64,000 nucleotides of DNA, from NCBI GenBank assembly GCA_039707655.1, contig CM077666.1:305314166-305378165 (forward strand), in the 5' to 3' direction. This document shows, piece after piece, positions 21,436-34,299 of the stretch. Source of the DNA: Elymus sibiricus (lineage: Eukaryota > Streptophyta > Magnoliopsida > Poales > Poaceae). A model generated the notes under the pieces. The model was not told the DNA's origin, made no database searches, and worked only from the letters and a program-made list of their open reading frames with translations. Numbering within the stretch: the stretch's first letter is position 1; every line of letters starts with the position of its first letter. The translations under genes were made by a program, and so were the position numbers.

Positions 21436-24400
21436 TGTAACATCCCAAAATTCTAAATTTTGGAATGTTATATTAATTAAATAAATATTGATTGTTTGTT
21501 CGATTGATTGATTGAAAGTGAGTGAAATTTGAAACTTTTTGAAATTTTAATGAGAGGGAATAAAATGACTTTCCCAAAACGTTCTCTTTGCATTTTGATC
21601 CATGGGAATTCAAATTCATTTAATCACAAAACCCTAGAGTGAAGATGATATGACTTCTTCCATTTAAAGAAATGAAAAAGGGAATTTGAAAATGATTTGA
21701 ATTCCATTTGAAATATTTTCCAACTAGAGACTTCATGCCACTCAAGGACTTTTCAAGAGGGAAGATAATATGACATTTTCAATTACCGGAAATAGAGTGG
21801 GAAGTAAAAGGCCATCTCAAAATGGCATTTGAACTTGAAAGTTTCATTTGAATTCATTTAAAAATGGCATTTGAATTTTATTAAAAAATACCTGACAAAA
21901 ATACTTTGATCGAAAAGTATGAGAGGAGGTGACATGACCCTCCAAAAAGTCAGAAGAAATAAATGCCAAATTATTTGAAAGTAAAATTAGATTTTATTTG
22001 AATTTTCAAAAAAATGATTTTTATAAAGTATTTTATTTTGCCTCTTGACAATAGTTCATATTTTATGATTTATTCTCCTGATCATTTTTATATATAATAT
22101 GTATATATTTTGTTTTGTTTTTATTTCTTTTTCTGTCTTTTTCCTTCTGTTGTTTTCAAAATGAAAAAAAAAACGTGTGCACGTACAGCCCACGCAGGCT
22201 CAGCCATCTTCACATCGTCTTCAACCTTCAGTACACACGCACACACGTACAGAGGTAGCACCTCCCCCACGCCTCACCCTCTTCCCTCGGTCCCCCTCGC
22301 CCAAAATCTCACCGAATGGATCCCCCCTCCCCCCCTACACCTCCTTCTCCGCAATAAAGAGGCCATTAATGCCCCAGATTTTGCTCGCCGGAGATCCGGC
22401 CTTGCCATTTTTTTCTCGCCATGGACGCACGCACCTGGACACCCCTTCGCCCTATAAATACCCCCTCATGTTTCTCTCTCTCCCCTCTCCCAAAGCCCTC
22501 TCCTATGGGAGCTTATCCCCCTCCCTATCCCGCATAATTGCTCGTCGGAGTTCGTAAACTCCGGCGGCTTCTCCACCGCTGTCCGAGGTTCGGTTGGCCC
22601 TGCCTCGGCCTCCCCTGAGGTTGCTGTGATCTCCTCTCCACCGTTCCGTGCTCTCCTTCCTCACAAGCCCCCGCAACATCGGATCCGATCTTCTTCCCCA
22701 ACTCCGGCGACTACTCCGGTGAGATCCAAGAAATCCCGTATTTCATTTTTTTCAGAAAAGTAGCAATCTTAGAAAAATCATATCTATTAGTTTACTTATC
22801 CAAATTGAGTGATTCTTTTTGATATAGATTCAAAAATTCATGAAGTTTCTGTTGGTGCTCTTGGATGTCAAATTTGAGTAATTTAATTTTGAATTTGCTA
22901 AATTTTGTTCAAATCACTAATTTGGCCATATCTTGAGTTTTATAAAATATTTTTGAGTGATTCTTTTTGCAACTGTTTTCTTATTGTTTGGCCTATCCAA
23001 TAGCATGTAGTGAATTATTTTTTTGTTTTATTTAAATTAGTTTTTTAGCCAAAACAGTACTGTTTTACTTATATAGTTGTTTTTGTCATTAAATTATTAT
23101 TTTTAATTATTTTTAGTTAGTTATTTTTGTAGATTGTTACATGTGGTTATATGCTTCTGTTATACTACAGTAGATAAAATTTTATAATTAATTATTATTA
23201 TGTAGTTACTGTTTTTGTATTTTGATTGCTTAGCTCATAATTATAGTTAATAGAATTAGTTTTATTAGTTTCAAAAGTAATTCTTTTTGCCTCTTTATTA
23301 TAATAGGTTGTTGTTTCTGTTAAGTAGCACTAAATTAGTTTTTGTAATTATTTAGTATTGTTTTAGTGTATACTTGGTTGTTATAACAGTTTTAGTGTTA
23401 ACTAGATAGTTATAATAGCTTTTAAATTAGTTCTTTTTGCTAGTTAAGAATTTAGTAAATTATTTTATGTTGTTTTATTAAAATTGTATTTTCTTTACTG
23501 TTGATTAGTTATTTAGATTATTTTAGTGCTGCCATGTGAGTTATTGATTGTCATTGTGTGAGTTGGGTTCTCACTAGTTTTTCTTTGAAGTTTTCTTGGA
23601 TTTTTATTTGGTTTTCTTTGATTTCATTATTGTTTTCTTTGTTGATTTTTGATTGTTATTTTGATTGTTAGTATTGATTGCTAGAGTGATTGCTTATGTG
23701 AATGCAATATTGGCTATATAGATTTTCATCGGAGAGTGACGAATAGTCTATCAAGTTTTCTGAGAGCGATATTATCTTCATCAACTTACCAGGCAAGTTC
23801 ACTTTGACCATATTATTGTACCTATGTTTCAATTGCATTTAGTGTCACCTTTTTCAACATTTTCCTCTAGTAGTATATTGAATCTTGTAGTTGGGTAGAA
23901 GCATGAGGTAGGAACCCACACCCCTGATACTAAACCCCGGGAACATTATTTATTTTAAAGCTACGCTATAGTAGACGGGGATTGGTTTGAGTGCTCGTGA
24001 GTGGTGTGAGAAGGAGGACTTTACGTCAATGAAGACAACTTCAAGATGGCAACTTCAAGGCCTGCATCTACAAGACCTCAAGACTTCAAGACTCGAGACA
24101 AGAATTCAATATACCTCTGGGTGGAGGATGGTTTAGACGGGCATCGTGGGAAAAACCCAGTGGATGACCCGGTTCGACGGGCATCGTGGGAAAACCCAGT
24201 GGATACCCCGGGATGCATCGTGGGGAAACCCAGTGGATGACATCTTGTGGAAAGCTTCACCCAGGCTCAAAGAGACGGAAGAATACTTCATGCCCGGAAG
24301 CTTACCTGTGCAGCCACAAGTCATTATGGGCTCTGGCTTGGTTGATCTTAGTTGTGACTCTGGCGGGGCAGTTGCTAGAAGATGTAGTCGACGGTAGGAT

Positions 24401-25145
24401 TGGATGGGCACTGTCCGTGGTCAGGGAAACACCTCTAAAAGACCATGTTTCATTCGTCCTGTTCTCAAACACCGGCAGTGCAAGGACATAAAAGGAGGGA
24501 ACGATTCTTGTGGGTAAAGTGCACAACACTCTGCAGAGTTAAAACCTAATCGATTAGCCGTGTCCCCGGTTACGGACAATTTGAGCCTCTGGACTTGGAT
24601 CTATCTCTGAACTCTCAACACCGGACTGATAACTAATTGTGGGCAACTTATGATACTTTTGGGCTATGAGACATCGGTTGGCGGAACCATGTCATAGTAG
24701 ATACCTCCGTAGTAAAGACTCCTGATTATTCCTTTGTTGTAGGGAAAATAAAATCTACTTTTATGCAAAAACTCAGACACAGAGCCTCAAAGCCATATTG
24801 CATATAGAATAGTCTTTATCATCTGCTTCATATTGTGATCTTGCCGGTACATTCAATGTACCGACCTACACGGCTGCAACGTATCATGTTATAGGTATTT
24901 CTACGACGAGTAAGAGTACGATTTAGGGTTACGGTCTACACTCAACTTGCCGTTGGCATTGATCGGACTCCACACCCTTATTGATTGTTTCCGCTGTGAT
25001 ATACAAGGTATACCCTGGATCTACGGTATTTTATTTTACATGTGATGTTATGGTATTTCATCGAAGTACTGTGTGTGCCAGCATACTAATCCAGGGATGG
25101 CACAGAAAGCATAGAGACTTGACCGTATTGGGTCGGGTCGCTACA
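21436..25145 (+). repeat. 5' LTR of element D (copy 1), 3710 bp
   Basis: It starts TGTAACATCCCAAAATTCTA and ends GGGTCGCTACA. A hairpin sits at its left edge (21439-21469). It contains a GC-rich block with TATA box TATAAATA (22452-22459) and a CT-rich leader, a possible splice donor CCGGTGAGATCC near 22719, about 1.2 kb of T-rich sequence, and a three-unit minisatellite at 24135-24240 (CATCGTGGGAAAACCCAGTG). Confidence 0.92.
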
Positions 25146-25149
25146 GAGA

Positions 25150-25161
25150 TGGTATCAGAGC
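25150..25161 (+). other. Primer binding site of D, initiator tRNA-Met
   Basis: TGGTATCAGAGC is an exact match to the usual plant initiator-tRNA-Met complement, four bases after the LTR. The duplicate is at 40543-40554. Confidence 0.9.
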
Positions 25162-25624
25162 ACATGCTAACTGTAGGACATGACCCTAGAAACTGGATAG
25201 CCCTAGGACAGGATATCTCTAAAACTATATTTTCAAAAGGATCTTTACTTCTCATCTTTTCTGATTTTATCAAATAGTCCCTCTCACCTCAAATAGATAG
25301 AATATACCCCTTTCCCCTTTGACCACACGGAGAATCAACTAAGGACCACCTCAGAGTACAAGGATTGTAGCTACAAGAATTGAAGACTCCGAAGACTCGA
25401 AAAATTTGAAGACCTTGAAGAATTCCAAAATTTATCTGACCTTTAGAAGACCAAACCCCTGTTGTATACTCACGTTAGATACGATGATTTGTGAGCTGTC
25501 ATTTGTGTGTGTTTTCCGACAGCCACAAATAAAACCTATTTTTCAAAACTATTTTGTTTGTATTGTGTGTATCTCTCTATCCCTCTCTCGTATCTCATCC
25601 CAAAAACCCTTTGACCCAATAGAT

Positions 25625-26286
25625 ATGAATGAAGAAGGACTTGTATTCTATGGACCGATGACTCAGCCGGAGGCAGAGCTATGGATTCAGAACATGGAAA
25701 CCACTTCGGGAAAAATTTGATTGCAAGGAAGTGTGAGGTTCAATACGCTCTTCAGTACTTTACAAAAAGTGCTGCAACCTGGTGGGAAATGCACCAAGCC
25801 ATACAAGGGTGTAATAGAGCAAAAACTTGGGAGGAATTCAAGGAGACTCTATTAAGATCCCGTCTTATCCGGAAGAACGGTGATAAACCGATGAAGAAAC
25901 TTTGTGCCTGCAAGATATGCGGAGAAATAGGACACACCCAGGAAGAACACAAGGATGGATGCCCACATTGTGAAGAAAATCACCTAGAGGAAGAATGCCC
26001 ATGTAGACTGGTGACATGTTTCCTGTGTGAAGGAACTACTCATTACCCGGCTCAATGCCAAATGTACCCCAAGGTACAAGAAATCATCAAGCAACAGAAG
26101 GAAGCCTTCAAGGAAAATTTAGGAGAACCTGTGATGAAGGAAGATGTTGAAGACCCTGATGGAGAAGGCCTAACCAGATTTTATGTGGAGAAGAAGGACA
26201 TTTCTCACAGGATTGTACGAAGGAAAGAAAAGAGTATCTGGGAAACTTCCCGACAGAAAAAGTGGAGTTTGATCCATAGAAAATAA
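25625..26286 (+). pseudogene. gag-like gene of element D (copy 1), frameshifted
   Basis: It starts at ATG 25625 (MNEEGLVFYGPMTQPEAELW). The frame is lost near 25715 and continues in another frame from there to 26286. The core FTKSAATWWEMHQAIQGCNR resembles the Retrotrans_gag W-W region. Downstream are several Cys/His clusters: CKICGEIGHTQEEH, CPHCEENHLEEECPC and CFLCEGTTHYPAQC. They are spaced like two or three zinc knuckles, which is more than usual for a plant Gag. A further knuckle-like CFWCKNLVHYADKC lies at about 26381-26422 after the stop. Probably not functional. Confidence 0.7.
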
Positions 26287-27632
26287 AAGAAATGATCGGA
26301 ACAAAGAAGCCCAGGAAGAGAAAACAAAGACATCGTCAGAACAACCAAATTTCTGCAAAGAAGGATCTGAGTCAGATCATGTGTTTCTGGTGCAAGAATT
26401 TAGTCCACTACGCCGATAAATGTCCAGACAAGGAGAAAGCTGGAGCTGAGTAGTTGAAATTTTTGATATCAGTAATAAGTGTAATAGGAAACCCTTTTAT
26501 AAGAATGAGGAGTTGAGTTATGTAATGGAAGTCTCGGAGATTGTAATGATTCAGAAATAAATAAAGTTAATGTATCTGGATTCTCCTATGATGGAATGTC
26601 ATGAGTGTTTTCCCATATTTTGACCATTTTCGAGGATATGAGAAATATGGTCTATGGAGGGATTTGTGCCTTACGATTTAAGGATGGTAATGCCCTGAGT
26701 GAACACAAACCAATGGAAAGGAAAATGCATTCCACTAGTGGAGTTTGGACAAAATAAGTTGGAGTTTTATTTTCGTTATGATGGTTATCCCAAGAGTATG
26801 AAGGAATGAAGTATTATTGGATTTAAAGGAGTAACTCCAAGGATGAGTTAAATCTGTACAAGTATTGAAGTGAGCCCACATGCCTAGGAATTAAAAAAGG
26901 ATTTGGAAGAAGCTGCGATTTCATCAGCAAACATTTCATAGGAGGATATGCAAAAAAACCCGAGAGTTGTGAAGAAAACGATAGATGTTTTGTTCAGCTT
27001 GCAGAATCAATGGATTTATCCGAACTTAGTTCGTCGACAAGAGGAATTCTGCAATGCTTGAGAGAATGCCCGAGTGATAGAAATGCGAGATTCGCTAAAC
27101 CTTATACAGGGTAATGATTTGGGTGCGGAATGGATTGATCACCATACCGACTTACTCTTATCATTCGCTTTGATATTTGGAATGGTAAATCTAGAGTGAC
27201 TTACCCATAGTAGAGAGACGACGATCATTGAAAACCTTGTTTAAGCCTTAGAATGGTATGTTAAGAAGCCCTTGTACAAGGCAGTTCTTGCCAAACGTAG
27301 GCTATACGGTGAGATTCAACCTAGACCATTTCCTGCAGAAGAAACCACAAATTGTAGACCACCATGAGATTTTCGACAGTTGTTTAGTATTGGCGTCATA
27401 CCTGTCAAGCCCCGGAAGAACTTATGAAAGGACTCAAGATTTTGTGAGAAGACAGATTTTGTCAAGGAAAGAAGTACCTGAGTTTTGATGGACCCATGAC
27501 TTTGATTTTAAGTGTGGTAGCACCCCAGACCTTTTCGATCAATGGATTTGCTAGAAGACCCCCAAACCCTAACCTTTTGTTGCTAGCCTCTCCGAATCTC
27601 GGGGACGAGATTCATTTTAAGTGTGGTAGGTT
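26287..27632 (+). other. Decayed internal region of D (copy 1) ending in PPT
   Basis: No intact gene is present. Short open stretches (for example 27258-27488) have no recognised domain. It ends with a purine-rich segment (GTGTGGTAGGT at 27622-27632) before the 3' LTR. No reverse transcriptase or integrase motif was seen. Confidence 0.6.
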
Positions 27633-30600
27633 TGTAACATCCCAAAATTCTAAATTTTGGAATGTTATATTAATTAAATAAATATTGATTGTTTGTTTGA
27701 TTGATTGATTGAAAGTGAGTGAAATTTGAAACTTTTTGAAATTTTAATGAGAGGGAATAATAGGACTTTCCCAAAACTTTCTCTTTGCATTTTGATCCAT
27801 GGGAATTCAAATTCATTTAATCACAAAACCCTAGAGTGAAGATGATATGACTTCTTCCATTTAAAGAAATGAAAAAGGGAATTTGAAAATGATTTGAATT
27901 CCATTTGAAATATTTTCCAACTAGAGACTTCATGCCACTCAAGGACTTTTCAAGAGGGAAGATAATATGACTTTTTCAATTACCGGAAATAGAGTGGGAA
28001 GTAAAAGGCCATCTCAAAATGGCATTTGAACTTGAAAGTTTCATTTGAATTCATTTAAAAATGGCATTTGAATTTTATTCAAAAATACCTGACAAAAATA
28101 CTTTGATCAAAAAGTATGAGAGGAGGTGACATGACCCTCCAAAAAGTCAGAAGAAATAAATGCCAAAATATTTGAAAGTCAAATTAGATTTTATTTGAAT
28201 TTAAAAAAAATGATTTTTATAAAGTATTTTATTTTGCCTCTTGATAATAGTTCATATTTTATGATTTATTCTCCTGATCATTTTTATATATAATATGTAT
28301 ATATTTTGTTTTGTTTTTATTTCTTTTTCTGTCTTTTTCGTTCTGTTGTTTTCAAAATGGAAAAAAAAACGTGTGCACGTACAGCCCACGCAGGCCCAGC
28401 CATCTTCACATCGTCTTCAACCTTGAGTACACACGCACGCACGTACAGAGGTAGCACCTCCCCCACGCCCCACCCTCTTCCCTCGGTCCCCCTCGCCCAA
28501 AATCTCACTGAATGGACCCCCCTCCTTCCCCTACACCTTCTTCTCCACAATAAAGAGGCCATTAATGCCCCAGATTTTGCTCGTCGGAGATCCGGCCTTG
28601 CCATTTTTTTCTCGCCATGGACGCACGCACCTGGACACCCCTTCGCCCTATAAATACCTCCCTCATGTTGCCCTCTCTCCCCTATCCCAAAGCCCTCTCC
28701 TATGGGAGCTTATCCCCCTCCCTATCCCGCATAATTGCTCGTCGGAGTTCGTAAACTCCGGTGGCTTGTCCACCGCTGTCCAAGGTTCGGCTGGCCCTGT
28801 CTCGATCTCCCCTGAGGTTGCTGTGATCTCCTCTCCACCTTTCCGTGCTCTCCTTCCTCAGGAGCCCCCGCAACATCGGATCTGATCTTCTTCCCCAACT
28901 CCGGCGACTACTCCGGTGAGATCCAAGAAATCCCGTATTTCATTTTTTTCAGAAAAGTAGCAATCTTAGAAAAATCATATATATTAGTATACTAATCCAA
29001 ATTGAGTGATTCATTTTGCTATAGATTCAAAATTTCATGAAGTTTCTTTTGGTGCTCTTGGATGTCAAATTTGAGTACTTTAATTTTGAATTTGCTGAAT
29101 TTTGTTTAAATCACTAATTTGGCCATATCTTGAGTTTTATAAAATATTTTTGAGTGATTCTTTTTGCCACTGTTTTATTATTGTTTGGCCTATCCATTAG
29201 AATGTAGTGAATTATTTTTAGTTTTATTTAAATTAGGTTTTTAGCCAAAACAGTACTGTTTTGCTTATATAGTTGTTTTAGTCATTAAATTATTATTTTT
29301 AATTATTTTTAGTTAGTTCTTTTTGTAGATTGTTACATGTGGTTATATGCTTCTGTTAGACTACAGTAGATAAAATTTTATAATTAATTATTATTATGTA
29401 GCTACTATTTTTTTATTTTGATTGCTTAGCTCATAATTATAGTTAATAGAATTAGTTTAATTAGTTTCAAAAGTAATTCTTTTTGCCTCTTTATTATAAT
29501 AGGTTGTTGTTTCTGTTAAGTAGCACTAAATTAGTTTTTGTTATTATTTAGTATTGTTTTAGTGTATACTTGGTTGTTATAACAGTTTTAGTGTTAACTA
29601 GATAGTTATAATAGCTTTTAAATTAGTTCTTTTTGCTAGTTAATAATTTAGTAAATTATTTTCTGTTGTTTTATTAAAATTGTATTTTTTTACTGTTGAT
29701 TAGTTATTTAGATTATTTTAGTGCTGCCATGTGAGTTATTGATTGTCATTGTGTGAGTTGGGTTCTCACTAGTTTTTCTTTGAAGGTTTCTTGGATTTTT
29801 TTTTGGTTTTCTTTGATTTCATTATTGTTTTCTTTGTTGATTTTTGATTGTTATTTTTATTTTTAGTATTGATTGCTAGAGTGATTGCTTATGTGAATGC
29901 AATATTGGCTATATAGATTTTCATCGGAGAGTGACGAATAGTCGATCAAGTTTTCTGAGAGCGATATTATCTTCATCAACTTACCAAGCAAGTTCACTTT
30001 GACCATATTGTTGTACCTATGTTTTAATTGCATTTAGTGTCACCTTTTTCAACATTTTCCTCTAGTAGTATATTGAATCTTGTAGTTTGGTAGAAGCATG
30101 AGGTAGGAACCCACACCCCTGATACTAAACCCCGGGAACGTTATTTATTTTAAAGCTACGCTATAGTAGACGGGGATTGGTTTGAGTGCTCGTGAGTGGT
30201 TTGAGAAGGAGGACTTTACGTCAATGAAGACAACTTCAAGATGGCAACTTCAAGGCCTGCATCTACAAGACCTCAAGACTTCAAGACTCGAGACAAGAAT
30301 TCAATATACCTCTGGGTGGAGGATGGTTTAGACGGGCATCGTGGGAAAAACCCAGTGGATGACCCGGTTCGACGGACATCGTGGGAAAACCCAGTGGATA
30401 CCCCGGGATGCATCGTGGGGAAACCCAGTGGATGACATCTTGCGGAAAGCTTCACCCAGGCTCAAAGAGAGGGAAGAATACTTCATGCCCGGAAGCTTAC
30501 CTATGCAGCCACAAGTCATTATGGGCTCTGGCTTGGTTGATCTTAGTTGTGACTCTGGCGGGGCAGTCGCTAGCAGATGTAGTAGACGGTAGGATTGGAT

Positions 30601-31635
30601 GGGCACTGTCCGTGGTCAGGGAAACACCTCTGAAAGACCATGTTTCGTTCGTCTTGTTCTCAAACACCGGCAGTGCGAGGACATAAAAGGAGGGAACGAT
30701 TCTTATGGGTAAAGTGCACAACACTCTGCAGAGTTAAAACCTAATCGATTAGCCGTGTCCCCGGTTATGGACAATTTGAAGCTCTGGACTTGGATCTATC
30801 TCTGAACTCTTAACACTGGACTGATAACTAATTGTGGGCAACTTATGATACTTTTGGTCTATGAGACATCGGTTGGCGGAACCATGTCATAGTAGATACC
30901 TCCGTAGTAATGACTCCTGATTATTCCTTTGTTGTAGGGAAAATAAAATCAGCTTTTATGCAAAAACTCAGACACAGAGCCTCAAAGCCATATTGCATAT
31001 AGAATAGTCTTTATCATCTGCTTCATATTGTGATCTTGCCGGTACATTCAATGTACTGACCTACACGGCTGCAACGTATCATGTTGCAGGTATTTCTACG
31101 ACGAGTAAGAGTACAATTTAGGGTTACGGTCTACACTCAACTTGCCGTTGGCGTTGATCGGACTCCACACTCTTATTGATTGTTTCCGCTGTGATATACT
31201 CCCTCCGTTCCTCTATATAAGGTGTATTTTTTTTTGATAAAATTCCAGAATGTAAGGTGCATTTCTTCTGATTTCCCATAATTCCCTTGTTAGCCCTCTA
31301 AAAAAAAGGAAAGTATCTCTTTTCTGATTGTCTGTATCCCTCTTATAGCAAAAGAAGGAAATGGACTAATTGATTCACTTTCCACTAACCAACAAATTTG
31401 CCGAGGGTAATTTAGTATTAACATGTCTATAATTATGTGTCTTGGTCACCGTGCCGGAAATAATACACCTTACATAAAGGAACGGAGGGAGTATAAGGTA
31501 TACCCTGGATCTACGGTATTTTATTTTACATGTGATGTTATGGTATTTCATCGAAGTACTGTGTGTGCTAGCATACTGATCCAGGGATGGCACAGAAAGC
31601 ATAGAGACTTGAACGTATTGGGTCGGGTCGCTACA
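27633..31635 (+). repeat. 3' LTR of element D (copy 1), 4003 bp
   Basis: Same ends as the 5' LTR. It is longer by 293 bp because of a Stowaway MITE at 31199-31491. Differences from the 5' LTR are scattered, about 2% by eye. Confidence 0.92.
31199..31491. mobile_element. Stowaway MITE in the 3' LTR of D (copy 1)
   Basis: 293 bp, starting CTCCCTCCGTTCC and ending GGAACGGAGGGAG, a perfect terminal inverted repeat of 13 bp. It is flanked by TA on both sides (31197-31198 and 31492-31493). The 5' LTR of D has the empty site (GTGATATACAAGG near 25001). Confidence 0.95.
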
Positions 31636-31640
31636 ACGAG

Positions 31641-33487
31641 GGTACCGAGTCCGTCAAGGAATCTAAGTTGGATGTGCTTCAAAGTCAACTTGACAAGTTC
31701 AAGATGAAGGATGGTGAAGGAGTCGCTGAAATGTACTCTAGGCTTGCTCTCATCACAAATGAGATTGCCGGCTTAGGAAGTGAAGAGATGACCGACAAAT
31801 TCATCATCAAGAAGATCCTTAGAGCTTTGGATGGAAAATATGATACTGTGTGCACATTGATCCAAATGATTCCAAATTACAAAGATCTCAAGCCTATGGA
31901 AGTCATTGGAAGGATTGTTGCTCATGAGATGTCACTCAAGGACAAAGAGGAGCTACACAGCAAATCAAGTGGTGCTTACAAAGCCTCAACCGATGCTCCC
32001 ACAACTTCAAGCGACAAGCTAGTATCCAATGAAGAGATAAGCCTAATGGTGAAAAGGTTCAACAAGTTTTACAAGAACAAAGGAAAGGAAAGAAGCTCTA
32101 GCTCAAGACACTATGAGAGAAGATCATCAAGTCGTGACCGTAATTGCTACAATTGTGGAAGACCCGGACACTATTCCAATGAGTGTATGGCACCTCACAA
32201 GAAAAGAGATGAATCACCAAGAGGAAGACATAGAAGAGATGAATCACCTCACAAGGAGAGAAGGAGTAGAGATGATTGTTTGAACGAAGATCCTCTCGAA
32301 GAAGCAAGGATTCGGAAAGGAAGGACAAGTCATCCAAGATCTACACAAGAAGAAGACATCAAGCTCATGTTGGTGAATGGATTTCCGGCTCCGACTCTGA
32401 CAACCACTCCGAGAGAAGCTATCACTCCAACTCCTACTATAGTCAAGATGAAGGTGTTGCCGGACTTGCTCTTGTGTCATCCAACTCCTATGATCTATTT
32501 GATTCATCAAATGAAGGAATTGGAAGATGCTTCATGGCAAATGGCCCCAAGGTATCACACCCCGAATACTTTGACTTCAATAGTGATGATGATGACTTGC
32601 TTGGTGATGATGATTTACTTGTTGATAAGACTAGTGATGTGAGCTACAATGAAAATGCTAGTAATCATAGTTAAGAGGAAACGAATGACAATGCTATGAA
32701 GGAGATTGAACATCTAACTAAAGAACTAAGTGCTCTTAAGTTAGCTCATGAAACAACTCAAGAGGATCATAGAGAGCTTTTAAGAACTCATGAGAAGCTA
32801 CGCTTCGAGAAGCTAAATTTAGAGCAAGAGCATGAGTTTCTTAAAGCTATCAATGATGATCTTCGAAAGAAGAATTCTTCATATCTTGCCAAACGTTTAC
32901 TCTTGTCTACCTTTATGCCACAAGTTAAATCTAAGCAAACTAGTAACAAGGGTAAAAAGGGTTCTACCTCTAGTAGTAACAATAACAATGCTAAATCCAA
33001 CATTGTTACTTCTAGTAGTTCTATTGATTCCACTAATGGTTCTCTTAGCCAAATTACACTTGAGCAAGAAAACAATCCATTGAAAGGAATTATAGAAAAA
33101 GGTGTCTACAAGAGCCTTGCCGGGAGTAAGCAATTTGAGGAAATTGTACGCAAGCAAGGAAGGCACCGGAAGAACCAAGGTGTTGGTTTTGAACGGAAGT
33201 TCAATGCCAATGGAGTTGAGTGGGAAGAAGATCAATACCCCAAGACGAAGTTTGTTCCTCAATAAGAGAAGTATGATCCTACTTCCTTCAAGGGAACACA
33301 AGCTCAAGATGATCTTCCACCACAAGACCACAAGCTAAAAGGCAAGGACAAACTTCGAAAGGAAATTGACTCATTTGAAGAAGCACCTCAAGCCTTGGTC
33401 AAGTGGGTTCGCAAGACTTCATCAAGTGCTACTACAACTCCAAGGATTCCCATCAAGTTGATGTGGGTCCCAAAGAAGAAGAACTAG
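31641..33487 (+). pseudogene. gag of element C, 3' part (copy 1)
   Basis: It continues the Gag frame after element D: UBN2-like helical part (DVLQSQLDKFKMKDGEGVAE), a basic Ser/Arg linker, a CCHC knuckle CYNCGRPGHYSNEC (about 32147-32188), an acidic stretch rich in Asp, a coiled coil (EIEHLTKELSALKLAHETTQ) and a basic C-terminus ending PKKKN at 33487. Breaks are a frameshift near 32275 and in-frame TAA codons at 32672 and 33263 (each a likely C-to-T change from CAA). The tail is longer than a usual Copia Gag, and no protease or integrase follows. Unit 2 carries the same breaks, so they predate the duplication. Confidence 0.85.
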
Positions 33488-34290
33488 AGAGTTCTTGAGG
33501 GTGACTCCGCCAACAAACTTCACTCACATTTATTTATGGCAAGAACTTGTGCAACCCACTTCAACATTTTGCACTAGTTCATGGAGTCACAAACCCTCTT
33601 GTTGGTAAGGCAAGGGACAAGGTATTCAATGCATTCTTGGACATCATTATATGTGTATTTCACTCTATGTCTCTGGATATCTTTGTATGTTCCTTGTGTG
33701 GGACTAAGCCATGTAGGTATTGAAAGTGCAAAACTCTAAGGATTGCTCCCAACTCTTGATGGTCTACATCAACATTGAGCATCCACATCTTCAATATCTA
33801 CATGAAGTCATCATCGACAAAACCCAAGGTTAGTTCATCCCTCTTTGGGGGGATATCACATCTAGGGGGAGCTTTGCTCTAAGACTTGAGCTAAATCAAC
33901 TCTAATGGTGTGAACACATTAATGCTTTATGTAAAAGTGGTAACCCCACTTGTGCTTAAACGATGAGTATGACCTATGATCAAATGTTCTCATTTGACTC
34001 CTAAGTCAATATACTCATATATAAATGACTATGTCATCGCCCATTGCTTGATAGATGCTAGAATTGGTTGTGCATGTTTGACACATATTTTAATTGCTAT
34101 CTTATTGTGAGAGCATGTTGCTATGCATATTTTTCTTCATTCAAGGACATCCATTTGTTGTTTTGATTGTCTTGGTTTTTCTGGCCAAGTGGATGTACAA
34201 GAATGCCTAGGAACCTCCTCTAGCTATCTATTCTTTCTTGTCTCAAATTCTTTTCTTGCTATATCACAAAATTTGAACAAGTCTTTTTTG
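33488..34290 (+). other. Non-coding region of element C between gag and ORF2 promoter (copy 1)
   Basis: No gene is seen. It includes a TAGGGGGAGCTTTGCTCT segment near 33864 that recurs in variant form near 58989, close to the 3' end of C. Confidence 0.6.
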
Positions 34291-34299
34291 GACCCTCCG

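Larger units (their letters stand above)
21436..31635 (+). mobile_element. LTR retrotransposon D (copy 1), 10.2 kb, non-autonomous
   Basis: LTRs are 21436-25145 and 27633-31635. The target duplication is ACAAG (21431-21435) and ACGAG (31636-31640), one transition apart. The PBS is initiator tRNA-Met. The interior is only 2.5 kb and carries a degraded gag-like gene with cysteine-rich knuckles and no recognisable polymerase. It interrupts gag of element C in the same orientation. Superfamily is uncertain; the Gag style leans towards Gypsy. Confidence 0.9.

Noticed and set aside
22110..22557. 115-aa and 126-aa ORFs (and their copies near 28306, 37503 and 43699)
   Set aside because: They lie in the CT-rich leader of the LTR of element D, overlap in two frames and have no protein-like composition.
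24046..24491. Overlapping ORFs of 60-101 aa around the GTGGGAAAACCCA minisatellite
   Set aside because: Open in several frames because of the short repeat. They lie inside an LTR and have no domain.
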